Assembly (NCBI GenBank): GCA_947095585.1
Contig: OX352763.1
Span: 69,019,024 to 69,083,023, forward strand
From: Nephrocerus scutellatus
Lineage: Eukaryota; Arthropoda; Insecta; Diptera; Pipunculidae
Length of the DNA stretch: 64,000 nt
Direction of reading: 5' to 3'
The notes below the pieces were generated by a model. That model worked only from the letters and a program-made list of their open reading frames with translations, was not told the DNA's origin and did no database searches. Position numbers and translations under genes: made by a program. This document shows positions 22,860 to 32,789 of the stretch, one piece after another. Position 1 is the stretch's first letter. Each line of letters starts with the position of its first letter.

Positions 22860-24010
22860 GAACTTGCGATGCTGTCCAAGCCGAACGCGAACGCAAAAAA
22901 TCGAAATTATACGAACACTCTAACGACTTCGCAGTTGGAACACGCAATGACGAAATGGTGCAAATGTTGAACTTGCGATGATGTCCAAGCCGAACGTGAA
23001 TACAAAAAATGGTGGAATATGCCGTAATCACCAGGAATTAAAATTTAAAGTTATGCTAACACTTGAGTTGACTTCGCAGTGGGAAACGCACTGGTGCAAT
23101 TTTGTTGAACCTGCGATTCTGTCCAAGCCGAACGCGAATACAAAAAATCAAAATTATCCAAACACTTGATTTGACTTCGCGGTTGGAACAAGCAATGGCG
23201 CAACGGTACAAATTTGTTGAACTTGTGAAGCTGTCCAAGCCGAACGCGAATACAAAGAAATGATGGAATATGCCGTAATCTCCAGGAATCGAAATCCAAA
23301 ATTATTGGCGAACAATTGATTTCACTTCGCGGTTGGAACACGCACTGGTGCAATCTGTCGAACCTGCGATGCTGTCCAAGCCGAACGCGAATACAAAAAA
23401 TCAAAATTATCCGAACACTTGATTTGACTTCGCGGTTGGAACAAGCAATGGCGCAACGGTACAAATTTGTTGAACTTGTGATGCTGTCCAAGCCGAACGC
23501 GAATACAAAGAAATGATGCAATATGCCGTAATCTCCAGGAATCGAAATCCAAAATTATTTGCGAACAATTGATTTCACTTCGCGGTTGGAACACGCACTG
23601 GTGCAATCTGTCGAACCTGCGATGCTGTCCAAGCCGAACGCGAATACAAAAAATCAAATCAAAATTATGCGAACACTTGATTTGACTTCGCGGTTGGAAC
23701 ACGCAATGGCTCGACGGTACAAATTTGTTGGACTTGTGATGCTGTCCAAGCCGAACGCGAATACAAAAAATAGTGGAATTTTCCGTGATCACCAGGAATC
23801 GAAGTCGGAAATTATTGGCGTGCAATTGATTTCACTTCGCGATTGGAACACGCACTTGCGAAATGTTGCGACTTGGCGAACTTGCGATGCTGTTCAGACC
23901 GAACGCGAATACAAAAAAAAGATGGTGGAATTTTCCGTGCTCACCAGGAATCGAAGTCGGAAATTATTGGTGAACAATTATTTCACCAGGAATCGAAATC
24001 CAAAATATTT
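22860..24010 (-). repeat. BEL-2 leader: nine ~110-145 bp repeats with alternating spacing
   Basis: A core TCCAAGCCGAACGCGAA recurs near 22878, 22982, 23120, 23232, 23372, 23488, 23628, 23747 and (degenerate) 23893. Spacing alternates between about 112 and about 140 bp, so the true unit is a dimer of about 250 bp. The array lies between the primer binding site and Gag. Short frames read through it on both strands and are shadows. Confidence 0.85.
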
Positions 24011-24053
24011 GTTGGAACACGCACAAACTTAAATTTCACTTAACAAAAAACGT

Positions 24054-24071
24054 GTCCCTGCTCGGGCGCCA
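24054..24071 (-). promoter_or_regulatory. BEL-2 primer binding site (tRNA-Lys-like)
   Basis: On the minus strand, TGGCGCCCGAGCAGGGAC follows the 5' LTR without any gap. It resembles the 3' end of tRNA-Lys(UUU) as used by retroviruses with TGGCGCCCGAACAGGGAC. It would prime minus-strand DNA synthesis. Confidence 0.85.
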
Positions 24072-24305
24072 TGAAAAATCGTAAGCTTATTTGCGCAAGA
24101 TGTAGAGCGAGAACAAAAGAAAACGATGATGTGTAATGCTCTACCGGTTATAAGCGAATAACCTTCTTTATTTTATATCAGTTGCGTTGCCATGTTCAGC
24201 AGTTAGTTTTTGTACAAGATTGTGTTTACAGCAGTTTGTATTAATTTCGTACAAGATTATTTTTTACAGTAGTTAATTTTGATTGGTTTTGTACAAGATT
24301 TAACA
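24072..24305 (-). repeat. BEL-2 5' LTR
   Basis: 234 bp with TG...CA ends on the minus strand, followed on that strand by the primer binding site and flanked outside by TGTTT (24306-24310). Confidence 0.92.
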
Positions 24306-24656
24306 TGTTTCTTTGATGATCCTGATGATGTTGTATATTTTATCTTCTTATTTTCTTGTTGGTATTGATGGTGTATTTATTATTTATTTTGTCTCTTTAT
24401 TGTCTTGTTGATCTTGATCTTTTCGATAAGTTGTTTTTAAAATATTTCCATAAAATAAAATTATGAAATATATTTATTTTTTTTTTGATGAGTTGTGTTA
24501 AAATATTTACATAAAATAAAATTATGAAATATTTTTTTTCCTAGACATTTGTCGGAATTCGTTTTTAAGATCTTTCTTAAATTCAATGAATACCTTTTGT
24601 TTTTGTGGTGCACTTTTAGAACTTTTTATAACGTAAGTCTTTAATTGACTAAGCGC
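24306..24656 (-). other. Errantivirus leader, right part
   Basis: This resumes the GATCCTGATGATGTTGTA array interrupted by BEL-2. After it come two copies of an AAATAAAATTATGAAATAT repeat (about 24440-24530). A short minus-strand frame follows (about 24540-24665, ending near MSRKK) whose identity I cannot assign. It leads into the primer binding site at 24657-24674. Confidence 0.6.
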
Positions 24657-24674
24657 ATCCTTCCAACTGCGCTA
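24657..24674 (-). promoter_or_regulatory. Errantivirus primer binding site (tRNA-Ser-like)
   Basis: On the minus strand the sequence TAGCGCAGTTGGAAGGAT matches the TGGCGCAGTCGGTAGGAT primer site of gypsy/17.6/ZAM-type errantiviruses at 15 of 18 positions. The LTR side reads ...ATAATT just before it, the usual terminus in this group. It anchors the 5' end of the host element whose gag and pol lie far to the left. Confidence 0.7.
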
Positions 24675-24893
24675 ATTATATTTTTATTTGAAAATAATAT
24701 ATTTTTAAAAAGAAAATATATTTAATCAAAAGTTAATTTTACAAAGGTACATTTTATTTACAACTCTTTTACACCTTAAGTTATTTGTAATAGTACTTCA
24801 CTTATCTTCAGTTGTTGTATTTAAATTAACTGAACTGCACTAGATGAATGTTGGATTGAACTCTTTACTTTAAATGAATACTGAACTCGAACT
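24675..24893 (-). repeat. Errantivirus LTR, part adjoining the primer binding site
   Basis: AT-rich sequence between the primer binding site and the insertion point of the Gypsy element. Joining it across the AACT duplication to 32230 gives continuous similar sequence and places a minus-strand TATA box (32283-32290) upstream. The outer LTR end is not defined. Confidence 0.55.
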
Positions 24894-26047
24894 TGTAACG
24901 ACGAAAATTTTAACTTACAATTTTCGTCTTACACCCACTGTGCACGCACGGAGATCAAATGCATGCAAAAGCCCAGCGTAACAACACAACACGTGCTTGC
25001 AAACAAGTACAGCAGGGCACACACGCAAGAAGAAAACATCACAAAAATCGCAAGACCGAATCAGCATAGCAACTCAACACGTGCATGCAAACAAGTATGC
25101 ACGAAGTAACGGAGGTGAGAAAATGCGAAATGAAAAAAAAACCCAAGCGATCTGTTACAAGGGAAAACCACCAACAACACGAGAGAGCTGCAAGCCTACA
25201 AAGATGCAAAGACAACCAAGAGGCAAAGATTATAAAAGGATTAACACATGAAGAATTGTTCTCTTTGGTCTGCATCAGTGAGACTGTTCACTTCAACAGT
25301 GGGACATCAAAAACTGTAAGTGAACAGTGGAAAATTAAAACGCCTCGAGGAGATATCAGCAGCATCGGCAACTACCGGAAATTGACACAAAAGCATAGGA
25401 CTCCATCTCGAGACTCTGAAAACCTCGATAGGGAGAGATTCCCCTTGTTAGATAGAAACCCTTCGAACTCAGGATTCTGGCAGGCCTTATAGGACTCCAT
25501 CTTGAGGTTCGATTCTCGTAGGGCCGAGTTTTCCCATTTAGTAGAAAGTAAACAGTGAAATATCTGCCTCTCTCTATTAAATCTAGTTCAGAAACCCCTT
25601 TCTTTGTCTCGAGACTCTGGCGGGCCTTATAGGACTCCATCTCGAGACTCTGAAAACCTCGATAGGGAGAGATTCCCCTTGTTAGATAGAAACCCTTCGA
25701 ACTCAGAACTCAGAACTCTGGCCTTATAGGACTCCATCTTGAGTTTCGATCTCTCGTAGGGCCGAGTTTTCCCATTTAGCGGGGAGCGAGTGATGAAAGA
25801 CCTGCTCCTTCCGACTAAATCCCGTAGGGACAAATTTCCCTTACAGGCGCCTGAAGTGCGAACCAAAGTTTCTTGCCCGTACCACGTCGTTACGAGGAAA
25901 GCAATTTAATAATTATAATATAAATATTCAACCAAATTTTACGGAGTCAATAAAAAAATAGTTTTGTAACGAAAACAACGGCTTATTAGTTAATAGGCAA
26001 ACGACCCTGGACGCCGGCGAGCGTACCCCGGCATTTACCTCGTTACA
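24894..26047 (+). repeat. Gypsy element 5' LTR
   Basis: 1154 bp, TGTAACG...CGTTACA. A TATA box (TATAAAAGG) is at 25231-25239. The middle carries an internal imperfect repeat (GACTCCATCTCGAGACTCTG and GACTCCATCTTGAG units, about 25396-25770). It begins with a near-palindrome, ACGAAAATTTTAACTTACAATTTTCGT. Confidence 0.9.
25231..25239 (+). promoter_or_regulatory. TATA box of the Gypsy 5' LTR
   Basis: TATAAAAGG with a TCAGTG initiator-like hexamer about 40 bp downstream (25275-25280). The same box is present in the 3' LTR at 31408-31416. Confidence 0.6.
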
Positions 26048-26049
26048 AG

Positions 26050-26066
26050 TGGCGCCCGAGCAGGGA
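26050..26066 (+). promoter_or_regulatory. Gypsy primer binding site (tRNA-Lys-like)
   Basis: TGGCGCCCGAGCAGGGA begins two bases after the LTR end. It is the same primer type as in BEL-2 (24054-24071) and the minus-strand Ty3 element (52787-52804). Confidence 0.85.
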
Positions 26067-26212
26067 TCCCGTAGCCCCCCAAGTCAAGTTTTAAAAAAAA
26101 CAAAAATAACATATAACTTAATAATAGGCAGTATAATAAGAAAAAAAAAATAATCTAAATCGACGGCAGAGAGTGTAAAACTTGAGGAAAATCTAGCAAA
26201 GAATACCCCAAA

Positions 26213-27368
26213 ATGGTAAAAACAAGTTGGGTCCACGAGCTGAAAAAGGGAGAACTTGCGGTACTCGCGAAAGAATTAGGCTTGGAAGCAAGTGGTGCAG
26301 TTGAGGAATTACGTAAACGGTTTTCGGCTCTCATCAACAGCGAAAGCCTTACAGAAGATCAGATAGCCCGCCTGAAGGAACTAGAGGTACGTTACTTCGC
26401 CGATCCCACCGCTAACGGTACCAGTGTGCCTAGAAATACCAAAGTCATCCAGGGAGAGTCAAATAAAAATCGCCCCAAGCAAACGTACATCGCCGATCCC
26501 ACCGCTTACGGGACCAGCGTGCTTAGAAGCACCGAAGCCATCCAGGGAGAGTCAAACAAAATTTGTTTCAAATGAACGTACATCCCAATACCCTGTACTC
26601 ATCGACCAAGTGAGAAAGTGGTCAGTGAAATACGACGGCGGAAAGGAACCGCTGGCATTTGTTGAACGCGTGGAGGATCTGGCTGATGTGTATAATCTGG
26701 ACAAGGACTTGTTTCCTCGAACAATGCCTGAGCTGTTACGCGATCGTGCGCTGGCTTGGTACAGGAACAACAACCGACAGTGGCAGCGATGGAGCGATTT
26801 CAAAAGGGACTTTATGAAATTTTTTCTCCCGAACCGTTATTTAGAACGATTAGAAGATGACATCCGACAACGGCACCAAAAACCTCGCGAGTGTTTCAAA
26901 GACTTCGTCCTCGCCCTCCAAACACTGATGCGCCACGCCAACTACACCGATGAACAACGGCTAGATCGCATATTCGAGAACGCCTTGCAGGAGTATCAGC
27001 TATACATACGCCGTAGAGATTTCCATCACCTGGAAGAGTTTATAGAAATGGCCGAGGATTTCGAGAGGATTCGGGGAAACAAAGACCCAGTTGCGGCCAC
27101 ACACAGACGCAGCCCACAGCCGATACACTGTGGAATTACACCAGGCGCCGAGTTTCTCACTAACCCACGAACAGCATGCCGCCGATGTGGCCAACAGGGG
27201 CATTTCCACAGAGATTGCAAATACGAGACGCTACTTTTTTGCTGGGAATGTGGCCGGAGGAATGTTGGCACTAAAGACTGTTGCAGGTTAAACGCGGGAA
27301 ACGGAAGAGGGGACCGGAACGAGCGGGGCACATCCGGACCTCAGACACCCATGCCTCGAAGACAGTAG
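26213..27368 (+). pseudogene. Gypsy Gag with N-terminal SAP-like segment and two zinc knuckles
   Basis: Translation starts at ATG 26213. Residues 9-41 (ELKKGELAVLAKELGLEASG and following) have the helix-loop-helix pattern of a SAP motif. Two copies of a ~30-residue repeat (ADPTA(N/Y)GTSV) follow at 26401-26540. After a frame change near 26575, the frame 26424-27368 carries the retrotransposon Gag core (RKWSVKYDGGKEPLAFVERV, LAWYRNNN, FKRDFMKFFLP). CCHC-type knuckles CRRCGQQGHFHRDC and CWECGRRNVGTKDC lie at about 27178-27288. By family it forms the particle and binds element RNA. The SAP-like call is from pattern only. Confidence 0.82.
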
Positions 27369-27780
27369 GATTCCTCAAGCAAGACGCGAGCCGGGTGTAC
27401 GCGCATGTAACCCTCAACGGTACACCGGCGATCGCAACCATAGACAGGGGGCAACACGAAGTTTTGCTGGTGAAGAATTCATCAAAAAGCGGGGACAGTT
27501 CCAGACCAAACCACGACCGACAAAAATAATTGCTCGTATGGCCGACGGAACTCCGAGGGAAATTTACAACTGCATTGATGTCGAAGTGAAACTAGGAACC
27601 GCACGATGTCAAACTACTTTTCTAGTACTACCAGGAGCGATAGACGACGTGCTGCTGGGAATGGACTGTCTAGCTCAACTTGGACTTGTCATGAGTTGCG
27701 GAGGTTCATCACTCTCAGTAGATAACACCAGTGGAAGCAGATTTCAGGAAGGAGTCACCAAGCTTACCATGGTCAGGAAC
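27281..27780 (+). pseudogene. Gypsy protease remnant
   Basis: Two frames (27281-27529, 27538 onwards) cover an aspartic protease. The active-site position reads TIDRGQ in place of the expected D[TS]GA, and the conserved distal motif LLGMDCLAQLG is at about residue 38-48 of the second frame. The altered active site and the frame break near 27530 indicate an inactive enzyme. It lies directly between Gag and RT as usual. Confidence 0.7.
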
Positions 27781-28495
27781 ATAGAAGATGAAGGCGAGTT
27801 AATCAAGTCATTCTTAGATGAGGAATTGCCCAAGTTTGAGAGGTTACAAGGAACGACAGTCATAGCCAGCCACAAAATCATATTGTCTGATGATCGCCCC
27901 GTTAAACAACGGTACTTTCCCAAGAATCCAGCAATGCAGGAGATAATCAACGCGGAAGTCGACGAGTTATTAAGCAAAGGATGTATTGAGCCATCGCACA
28001 GCCCTTACAGCGCCCCTATTGTGCTAGTACGAAAGAAGACAGGAAAGTGAAGGCTTTGCATCGACTACCGACAGCTTAATTCCAAGTCTGTCCCAGATGC
28101 ATACCCGCTACCCAGAATCAACCACAACCTAGACAAGCTGAGGAATGCAAAATATATCAGCAGTCTGGACCTAAAAAATGGTTACTGGCAAATCCCGATG
28201 CACGAAGAAAGCAAACAGTTCACAGCGTTCACAGTCCCGGGTCGTGGATTATTTCAGTGGCGGGTCATGCCATTTGGCCTACACTCAGCGCCCGCCACTT
28301 TTCAACGGGCGCTAGATCAGGTAATTGGCTCCGAGATGGAACCCCACGCATTTGCCTATTTGGACGATATCATCGTGGTTGGAAATACGTTAGAGCACCA
28401 CATGCAGAATCTGAAGGAAGTCTTCCGGCGATTGCGAGCAGCAAACCTCAAGATTAATCTAAAAAAGTGTGAGTTCTTTAAAAAAAGAGCTTAAA
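27781..28495 (+). pseudogene. Gypsy reverse transcriptase
   Basis: The frame continuing from 27538 enters RT (CIEPSHSPYSAPIVLVRKKTGK) and meets a TGA at 28048-28050, just where the family has GKWRLCIDYR. The same frame continues beyond as RLCIDYRQLN, SLDLKNGYWQIPM, FQWRVMPFGLHSAPATF and catalytic YLDD (residues 54-57 of the piece starting 28198). At about 28480 the frame shifts into the next segment, which starts at 28469. Both catalytic aspartates are present, but one stop and one frameshift split the enzyme. Confidence 0.88.
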
Positions 28496-29446
28496 TACCT
28501 CGGACACGTCGTTAGCGAAGAAGGAATCCACACAGACCCGGAGAAAGTAGCCGCTATACGGGAACTGCAACCACCAAAGAATGTTCGGGAGCTGCGCCGC
28601 TGCTTGGGAATCGCTTCGTGGTACAGGCGTTTCGTACCAGAATTTTCCAATGTCGTCCACCCACTCACAAGTCTGCTCAAGAAGGGAAAACATTGGAAGT
28701 GGACGGAACAAGAGCAAGAGGCTTTCGTGAAACTCAAATTGAGGCTCACAGAGGCACCTGTACTGGCATGCCCAGACTTTACCCAAAAGTTCACCCTACA
28801 AACAGACGCCAGCGACTATGGTTTAGGTGCGGTACTTACGCAAGAGGTAAATGGCCACGAAAAAGTGATCGCCTATGCCAGCCGTCACCTGAATAAAGCT
28901 GAATTCAACTACTCCCCAACAGAGAAGGAATGCCTAGCAATCGTATGGGGGATCAGGAAAATGATGCCCTACCTAGAAGGTTACAGGTTCAGCGTAGTTA
29001 CGGACCATCTTTCTCTTAAGTGGCTCAACTCGATCGAAAGCCCTGCAGGACGTATCGCACGATGGGCATTGGAACTACAGCAATACAGCTTTGACATCCT
29101 ATACCGCAGAGGTAAGCTTAACGTGATTGCTGACGCTCTGTCGCGACAACCCCTAGAAGTATTCGCCAGGGTGGCCGATACTCCGCCCGAACGACAGGAA
29201 TGTGGCTGGATCAAGCGGAAGATAGCTGAAACACTAGAGAAACCAGAGAAATTTCCGGACTATGCTATGCAAAATGGACAGCTGTACCGTCACATACACA
29301 GACAAGCGGGCGACGACAATTGTGCCCCATGGAAGCTCTGTGTGCCGACCCATTGTCGCGACAGGGTGATGCGTGAGAACCATGACGATGCAACAGCTGG
29401 ACACATGGGTGTTCGGAAGACGACGGAGAGAGTATGCGCCAGGTAA
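28469..29446 (+). pseudogene. Gypsy RT thumb, RNase H and integrase zinc domain
   Basis: This open frame of 325 residues begins KYLGHVVSEEGI and holds the connection region. The RNase H has LQTDASDYGLGAVL (first aspartate, about residue 111), NYSPTEKECLAIVW (glutamate) and VVTDHLSLKWL (aspartate). The DALSRQP marker of the RNase H end follows, then the zinc-binding start of integrase with HDDATAGHMGVRKT (two histidines). It stops at 29444-29446, just before the paired cysteines. By family, RNase H removes RNA from the hybrid during reverse transcription. Confidence 0.88.
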
Positions 29447-29491
29447 GTCTGTCAACGCTTCAAGCCGGGTCAGCAGCATCCAGCAGGAAAA

Positions 29492-30450
29492 ATGCTGACG
29501 CAAGTACCAGAAGAACCTTGGTCGATATTGTGCGCAGACTTCATGGGACCCTTCCCTCGCTCAAAACATGGCAACACTATGCTACTGGTTTTCTTCGACA
29601 AGTTCTCCAAATGTACAGAGCTGATACCACTACGCACAGCCACAGCAGAAGGAGTGCAAACGGCATTCAGGGAACATATTCTGGCACGATTTGGCACACC
29701 TAGGGTTCTTATTACCGATAATGGAACCCAATTCACAGCTCGAGGTTTTCAACGATTTATGCGCAAGATGGGAACTCGACAGCAATTTACTGCACCCTAC
29801 ACGCCGCAAGAGAACCCAACAGAAAGGACCAACCGGACAGTCAAAATGATCATTGCACAACTCCTGGGTGTCGACCAACGGCTTTGGGATGAGAAGCTTC
29901 CAGAAATAATGCTGGCGATAAACACTGCGAAGTCTAAAACAACCGAATTCAGCCCAGAATTCTTGTTACAAGGACTCGAGCCACGGCTCCCAAAAACCTT
30001 GTACGACGAAGTAACCCCCGCTACAGTAACGATGGAAACGACAGCGATACCGGCAAACTAGGCTTCACGCCTACGAGAGGTGTTCCAAATTGTGCGGCAC
30101 AATATGGAGCGGGCAGCAAAAGACCAGGCAAGACATTATAACTTGCGAAGGCGTCCCTGGGCCCCATCGATAGGACAAATGGTCAGACAAGGGTCAGACA
30201 ACATCATTTGTCCAAAGCAAGCGAGAACTTTAACGCGAAACTGGCACCAAAGTATGAAGGACCATACCGCATAGAATCCTTCAAATCACCAGTAATCCTA
30301 GTGCTAGCCAAGGAAGGAGAGAGAAAGGAGCGAACTGCTCATGTCAGCGACGTAAAGATATACCACGAAACACCGCTGAGCCACCAAGAACAGAAGACAT
30401 GTAAGATCGATGCCATGGAATATGTTAGTAAGGCACGCAACCAAAAATAA
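29492..30450 (+). pseudogene. Gypsy integrase core and C-terminal domain
   Basis: The core frame (29492-30061) has catalytic D16 (CADFMGPFP), D76 (ITDNGTQF) and E111 (NPTERTNR), all present. A stop (TAG at 30059-30061) follows. The remainder reads in further frames: HNMERAAKDQARHYNLRRRPW (30080-30274) and the GPY/F-like module KYEGPYRIESFKSPVILVL (30208-30450). I see no chromodomain. By family it catalyses cDNA insertion. Frame breaks at 29450, 30061 and 30200 make it inactive as one protein. Confidence 0.85.
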
Positions 30451-30697
30451 ATCACAAGCACCGCTATTTCTACACCAAATCACGAGAACCGCTATTTTCA
30501 CACCAAGATCACAGAAATGAAGTTCCACAACGTGTAAGAAGGAGAAAGAAACTATCTTTAGTCAACGAGCGACGTGGCATTAAAAATCACTCTAGTTAAC
30601 AGTCTCGTGGTGAACGGGCGTGTACGGTGACTAACTACAAAGAAAAAAAAACAACAACTAAACAAAATATAATAATAAACAAATAAACACTACAAAA

Positions 30698-30832
30698 ACA
30701 ATCACGGACAAGGCATCAACGCATCTGGCAACAACCTCAGCAACAATCACGGACAAAGCATTAACGCATCTGGCAACAACCTCAGCAACAATAATGGACA
30801 AATTATCAACGCATCTGGCAACAACCTCCATG
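30698..30832 (+). repeat. 45 bp minisatellite (3 copies) in the Gypsy 3' untranslated region
   Basis: Three head-to-tail copies start at 30698, 30743 and 30788, each with CAACGCATCTGGCAACAACC. It lies between pol and the 3' LTR. Short frames on both strands across it show the same peptide repeat and are not taken as genes. Confidence 0.85.
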
Positions 30833-31039
30833 CCATGGCGAACAAAGCAACGGAGGGTGCAGAACCCACAAGAGGCGCAGAGAAGCGAGAACACCGGAGG
30901 AGGAACTCGAAGACATAGTGCGCAGGCACGCAGAGATTATGTCCTAGGCAAGTCAATGTCGTTTCAACGATTCATCGGTGGGAAAAGGGTGAAAATACAG
31001 CTCAGTCGCCAAGGAGAAGCAAAGGTCACAGTTACCGGT

Positions 31040-31052
31040 AGTAAGGGGGGAG
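31040..31052 (+). promoter_or_regulatory. Gypsy polypurine tract
   Basis: AGTAAGGGGGGAG immediately precedes the 3' LTR start TGTAACG. It is almost the same as the tract of the gag-protease-only element (AAGTAAGGGGGGAA, complement of 49149-49162). Confidence 0.8.
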
Positions 31053-32225
31053 TGTAACGACGAAAATTTCAACTTACAATTTTCGTCTTACACCCACTGT
31101 GCACGCACGGAGATCAAATGCATGCAAAAGCCCAGCGTAACAACAACACGTGCGTGCAAACAAGTACAGCAGGGCACACACGCAAGAAGAAAACATCACA
31201 AAAATCGCAAGAAGACCGAATCAGCATAGCAACTCAACACGTGCATGCAAACAAGTATGCACGAAGTAACGGAGGTGAGAAAATGCGAAATGAAAAAAAA
31301 ACCCAAGCGATCTGTTACAAGGGAAAACCACCAACAACACGAGGGAGATGAGAGAACCACAAAGCTGCAAGCCTACAAAGATGCAAAGACAACCAAGAGG
31401 CAAAGATTATAAAAGGATTAACACATGAAGAATTGTTCTCTTTGGTCTGCATCAGTGAGACTGTTCACTTCAACAGTGGGACATCAAAAACTGTAAGTGA
31501 ACAGTGGAAAATTAAAACGCCTCGAGGAGATATCAGCAGCATCGGCAACTACCGGAAATTGACACAAAAGCATAGGACTCCATCTCGAGACTCTGAAAAC
31601 CTCGATAGGGAGAGATTCCCCTTGTTAGATAGAAACCCTTCGAACTCAGGATTCTGGCAGGTCTTATAGGACTCCATCTTGAGGTTCGATTCTCGTAGGG
31701 CCGAGTTTTCCCATTTAGTAGAAAGTAAACAGTGAAATATCTGCCTCTCTCTATTAAATCTAGTTCAGAAACCCCTTTCTTTGTCTCGAGACTCTGGCGG
31801 GCCTTATAGGACTCCATCTCGAGACTCTGAAAACCTCGATAGGGAGAGATTCCCCTTGTTAGATAGAAACCCTTCGAACTCAGGACTCTGGCGGGCCTTA
31901 TAGGACTCCATCTTGAGTTTCGATCTCTCGTAGGGCCGAGTTTTCCCATTAAGCGGGGAGCGAGTGGTGATAGACCTGCTCCTTCTGACTAAATCCCGTA
32001 GGGACAAATTTCCCTTACAGGCGCCTGAAGTGCGAACCAAAGTTTCTTGCCCGTACCACGTCGTTACGAGACCCGAGTCAGCCCAAAGAAACCCCAAAGC
32101 GAAACCAGGCGAAACAAATTAAATCAAATCAAAGGAGTCATCAAAGGATTTTACGGAGTCAATAAAGAAATAATTTTGTAACGAAAACAACGGCTTATTA
32201 GTTAATAGGCAAACGACCTTGGACA
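31053..32225 (+). repeat. Gypsy element 3' LTR, with a near-terminal deletion
   Basis: Repeat of 24894-26047. It differs by an 80 bp or so extra block near 32070-32140 and by loss of about 33 bp just before its final ACA, where the 5' LTR has CGCCGGCGAGCGTACCCCGG and more. The flank AACT follows at 32226-32229. Confidence 0.85.
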
Positions 32226-32720
32226 AACTGCACTCTATAAATTCTGGATGGAACTGAATTGCTTTTTATGATTTGCAAACGGCTTATATACTTTTTGTGT
32301 ATGCTGTCCAACTTCTGTATTAGCTTTTGGACTTAGATCGTGTCGTTGAATTTAGGAAGTAAACATGTTGATTTAGAATGCGTTCATGTTAGAACATGCG
32401 CAATTGAACATCTGGCGGACCTTGATCGTGTCCTTGAGTTTGGAAAGACGTAAACATGATGATCTCTTAGATCGCAATTTTTGATAAGGGTTTATTCATG
32501 TTAGAACATGTATACGATTTTTTATTGGACTTTGGTTGTCCTTGAATTTGGATCAAAACGTAAACATGTTTACTTCTTAGATCAGAAAATGCGTCATTCT
32601 TATATTATCCAGTAGGACTGCGCATTTGTTGTATGTAGCATTATATGCGTTACTTTTATATTCTCCAGTTGGACTGCGTACTTGTTATATTATGAATAAA
32701 TATTTATATTAACATTATGA
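32226..32720 (-). repeat. Errantivirus LTR, outer part
   Basis: It continues the sequence interrupted at 24893. It has three imperfect repeats with CGTAAACATG and TTAGATCG (about 32335-32590) and a minus-strand TATA box, TATATAAG (complement of 32283-32290), about 270 bp from the primer site once the Gypsy insertion is removed. I could not fix the outer end. Confidence 0.5.
32283..32290 (-). promoter_or_regulatory. Putative TATA box of the errantivirus LTR
   Basis: AAAAGTATATAAGCCG on the minus strand. Its placement fits an LTR promoter driving the gag-pol remnants to the left. Confidence 0.45.
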
Positions 32721-32789
32721 ATACATATTTATATTATTTGAAATGTTTGTGGTGTGGGATCTACTGTTTTAACATCTAAGCTAAAGGCG

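Larger units (their letters stand above)
17876..24305 (-). mobile_element. BEL-2: complete BEL/Pao element with 234 bp LTRs and TGTTT target duplication
   Basis: The two 234 bp LTRs are at 17876-18109 and 24072-24305, each TG...CA on the minus strand. They are flanked by TGTTT at 17871-17875 and 24306-24310, the 5 bp duplication typical of the family. A tRNA-Lys-like primer binding site directly abuts the 5' LTR. Minus-strand gag, protease remnant, RT/RNase H and integrase are in order. The LTRs differ at about three positions, so insertion was recent relative to the host repeat. The element lost its RT catalytic core by an in-frame deletion and has other lesions, so it could move only with help. 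Confidence 0.92.
24894..32225 (+). mobile_element. Ty3/Gypsy element with 1.15 kb LTRs and AACT target duplication
   Basis: LTRs at 24894-26047 and 31053-32225 begin TGTAACGACG. The flank AACT occurs at 24890-24893 and again at 32226-32229. A tRNA-Lys-like primer site and a G-rich polypurine tract sit in the right places. Gag, protease, RT, RNase H and integrase follow in the plus direction. No env is seen. LTRs differ by several indels and substitutions, and the coding part has frameshifts and stops, so it is dead. The upstream host sequence is the LTR of the minus-strand errantivirus. Confidence 0.9.

Noticed and set aside
23051..23825. Minus-strand frames of 156-167 residues with repeated IRVRLGQH text
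   Set aside because: They translate the BEL-2 leader repeats and change frame between copies; no start or conserved coding signal.
25356..25866. Minus-strand frames across the Gypsy LTR (also 31533-32097)
   Set aside because: They are antisense to LTR repeats and occur in both LTRs; not genes.
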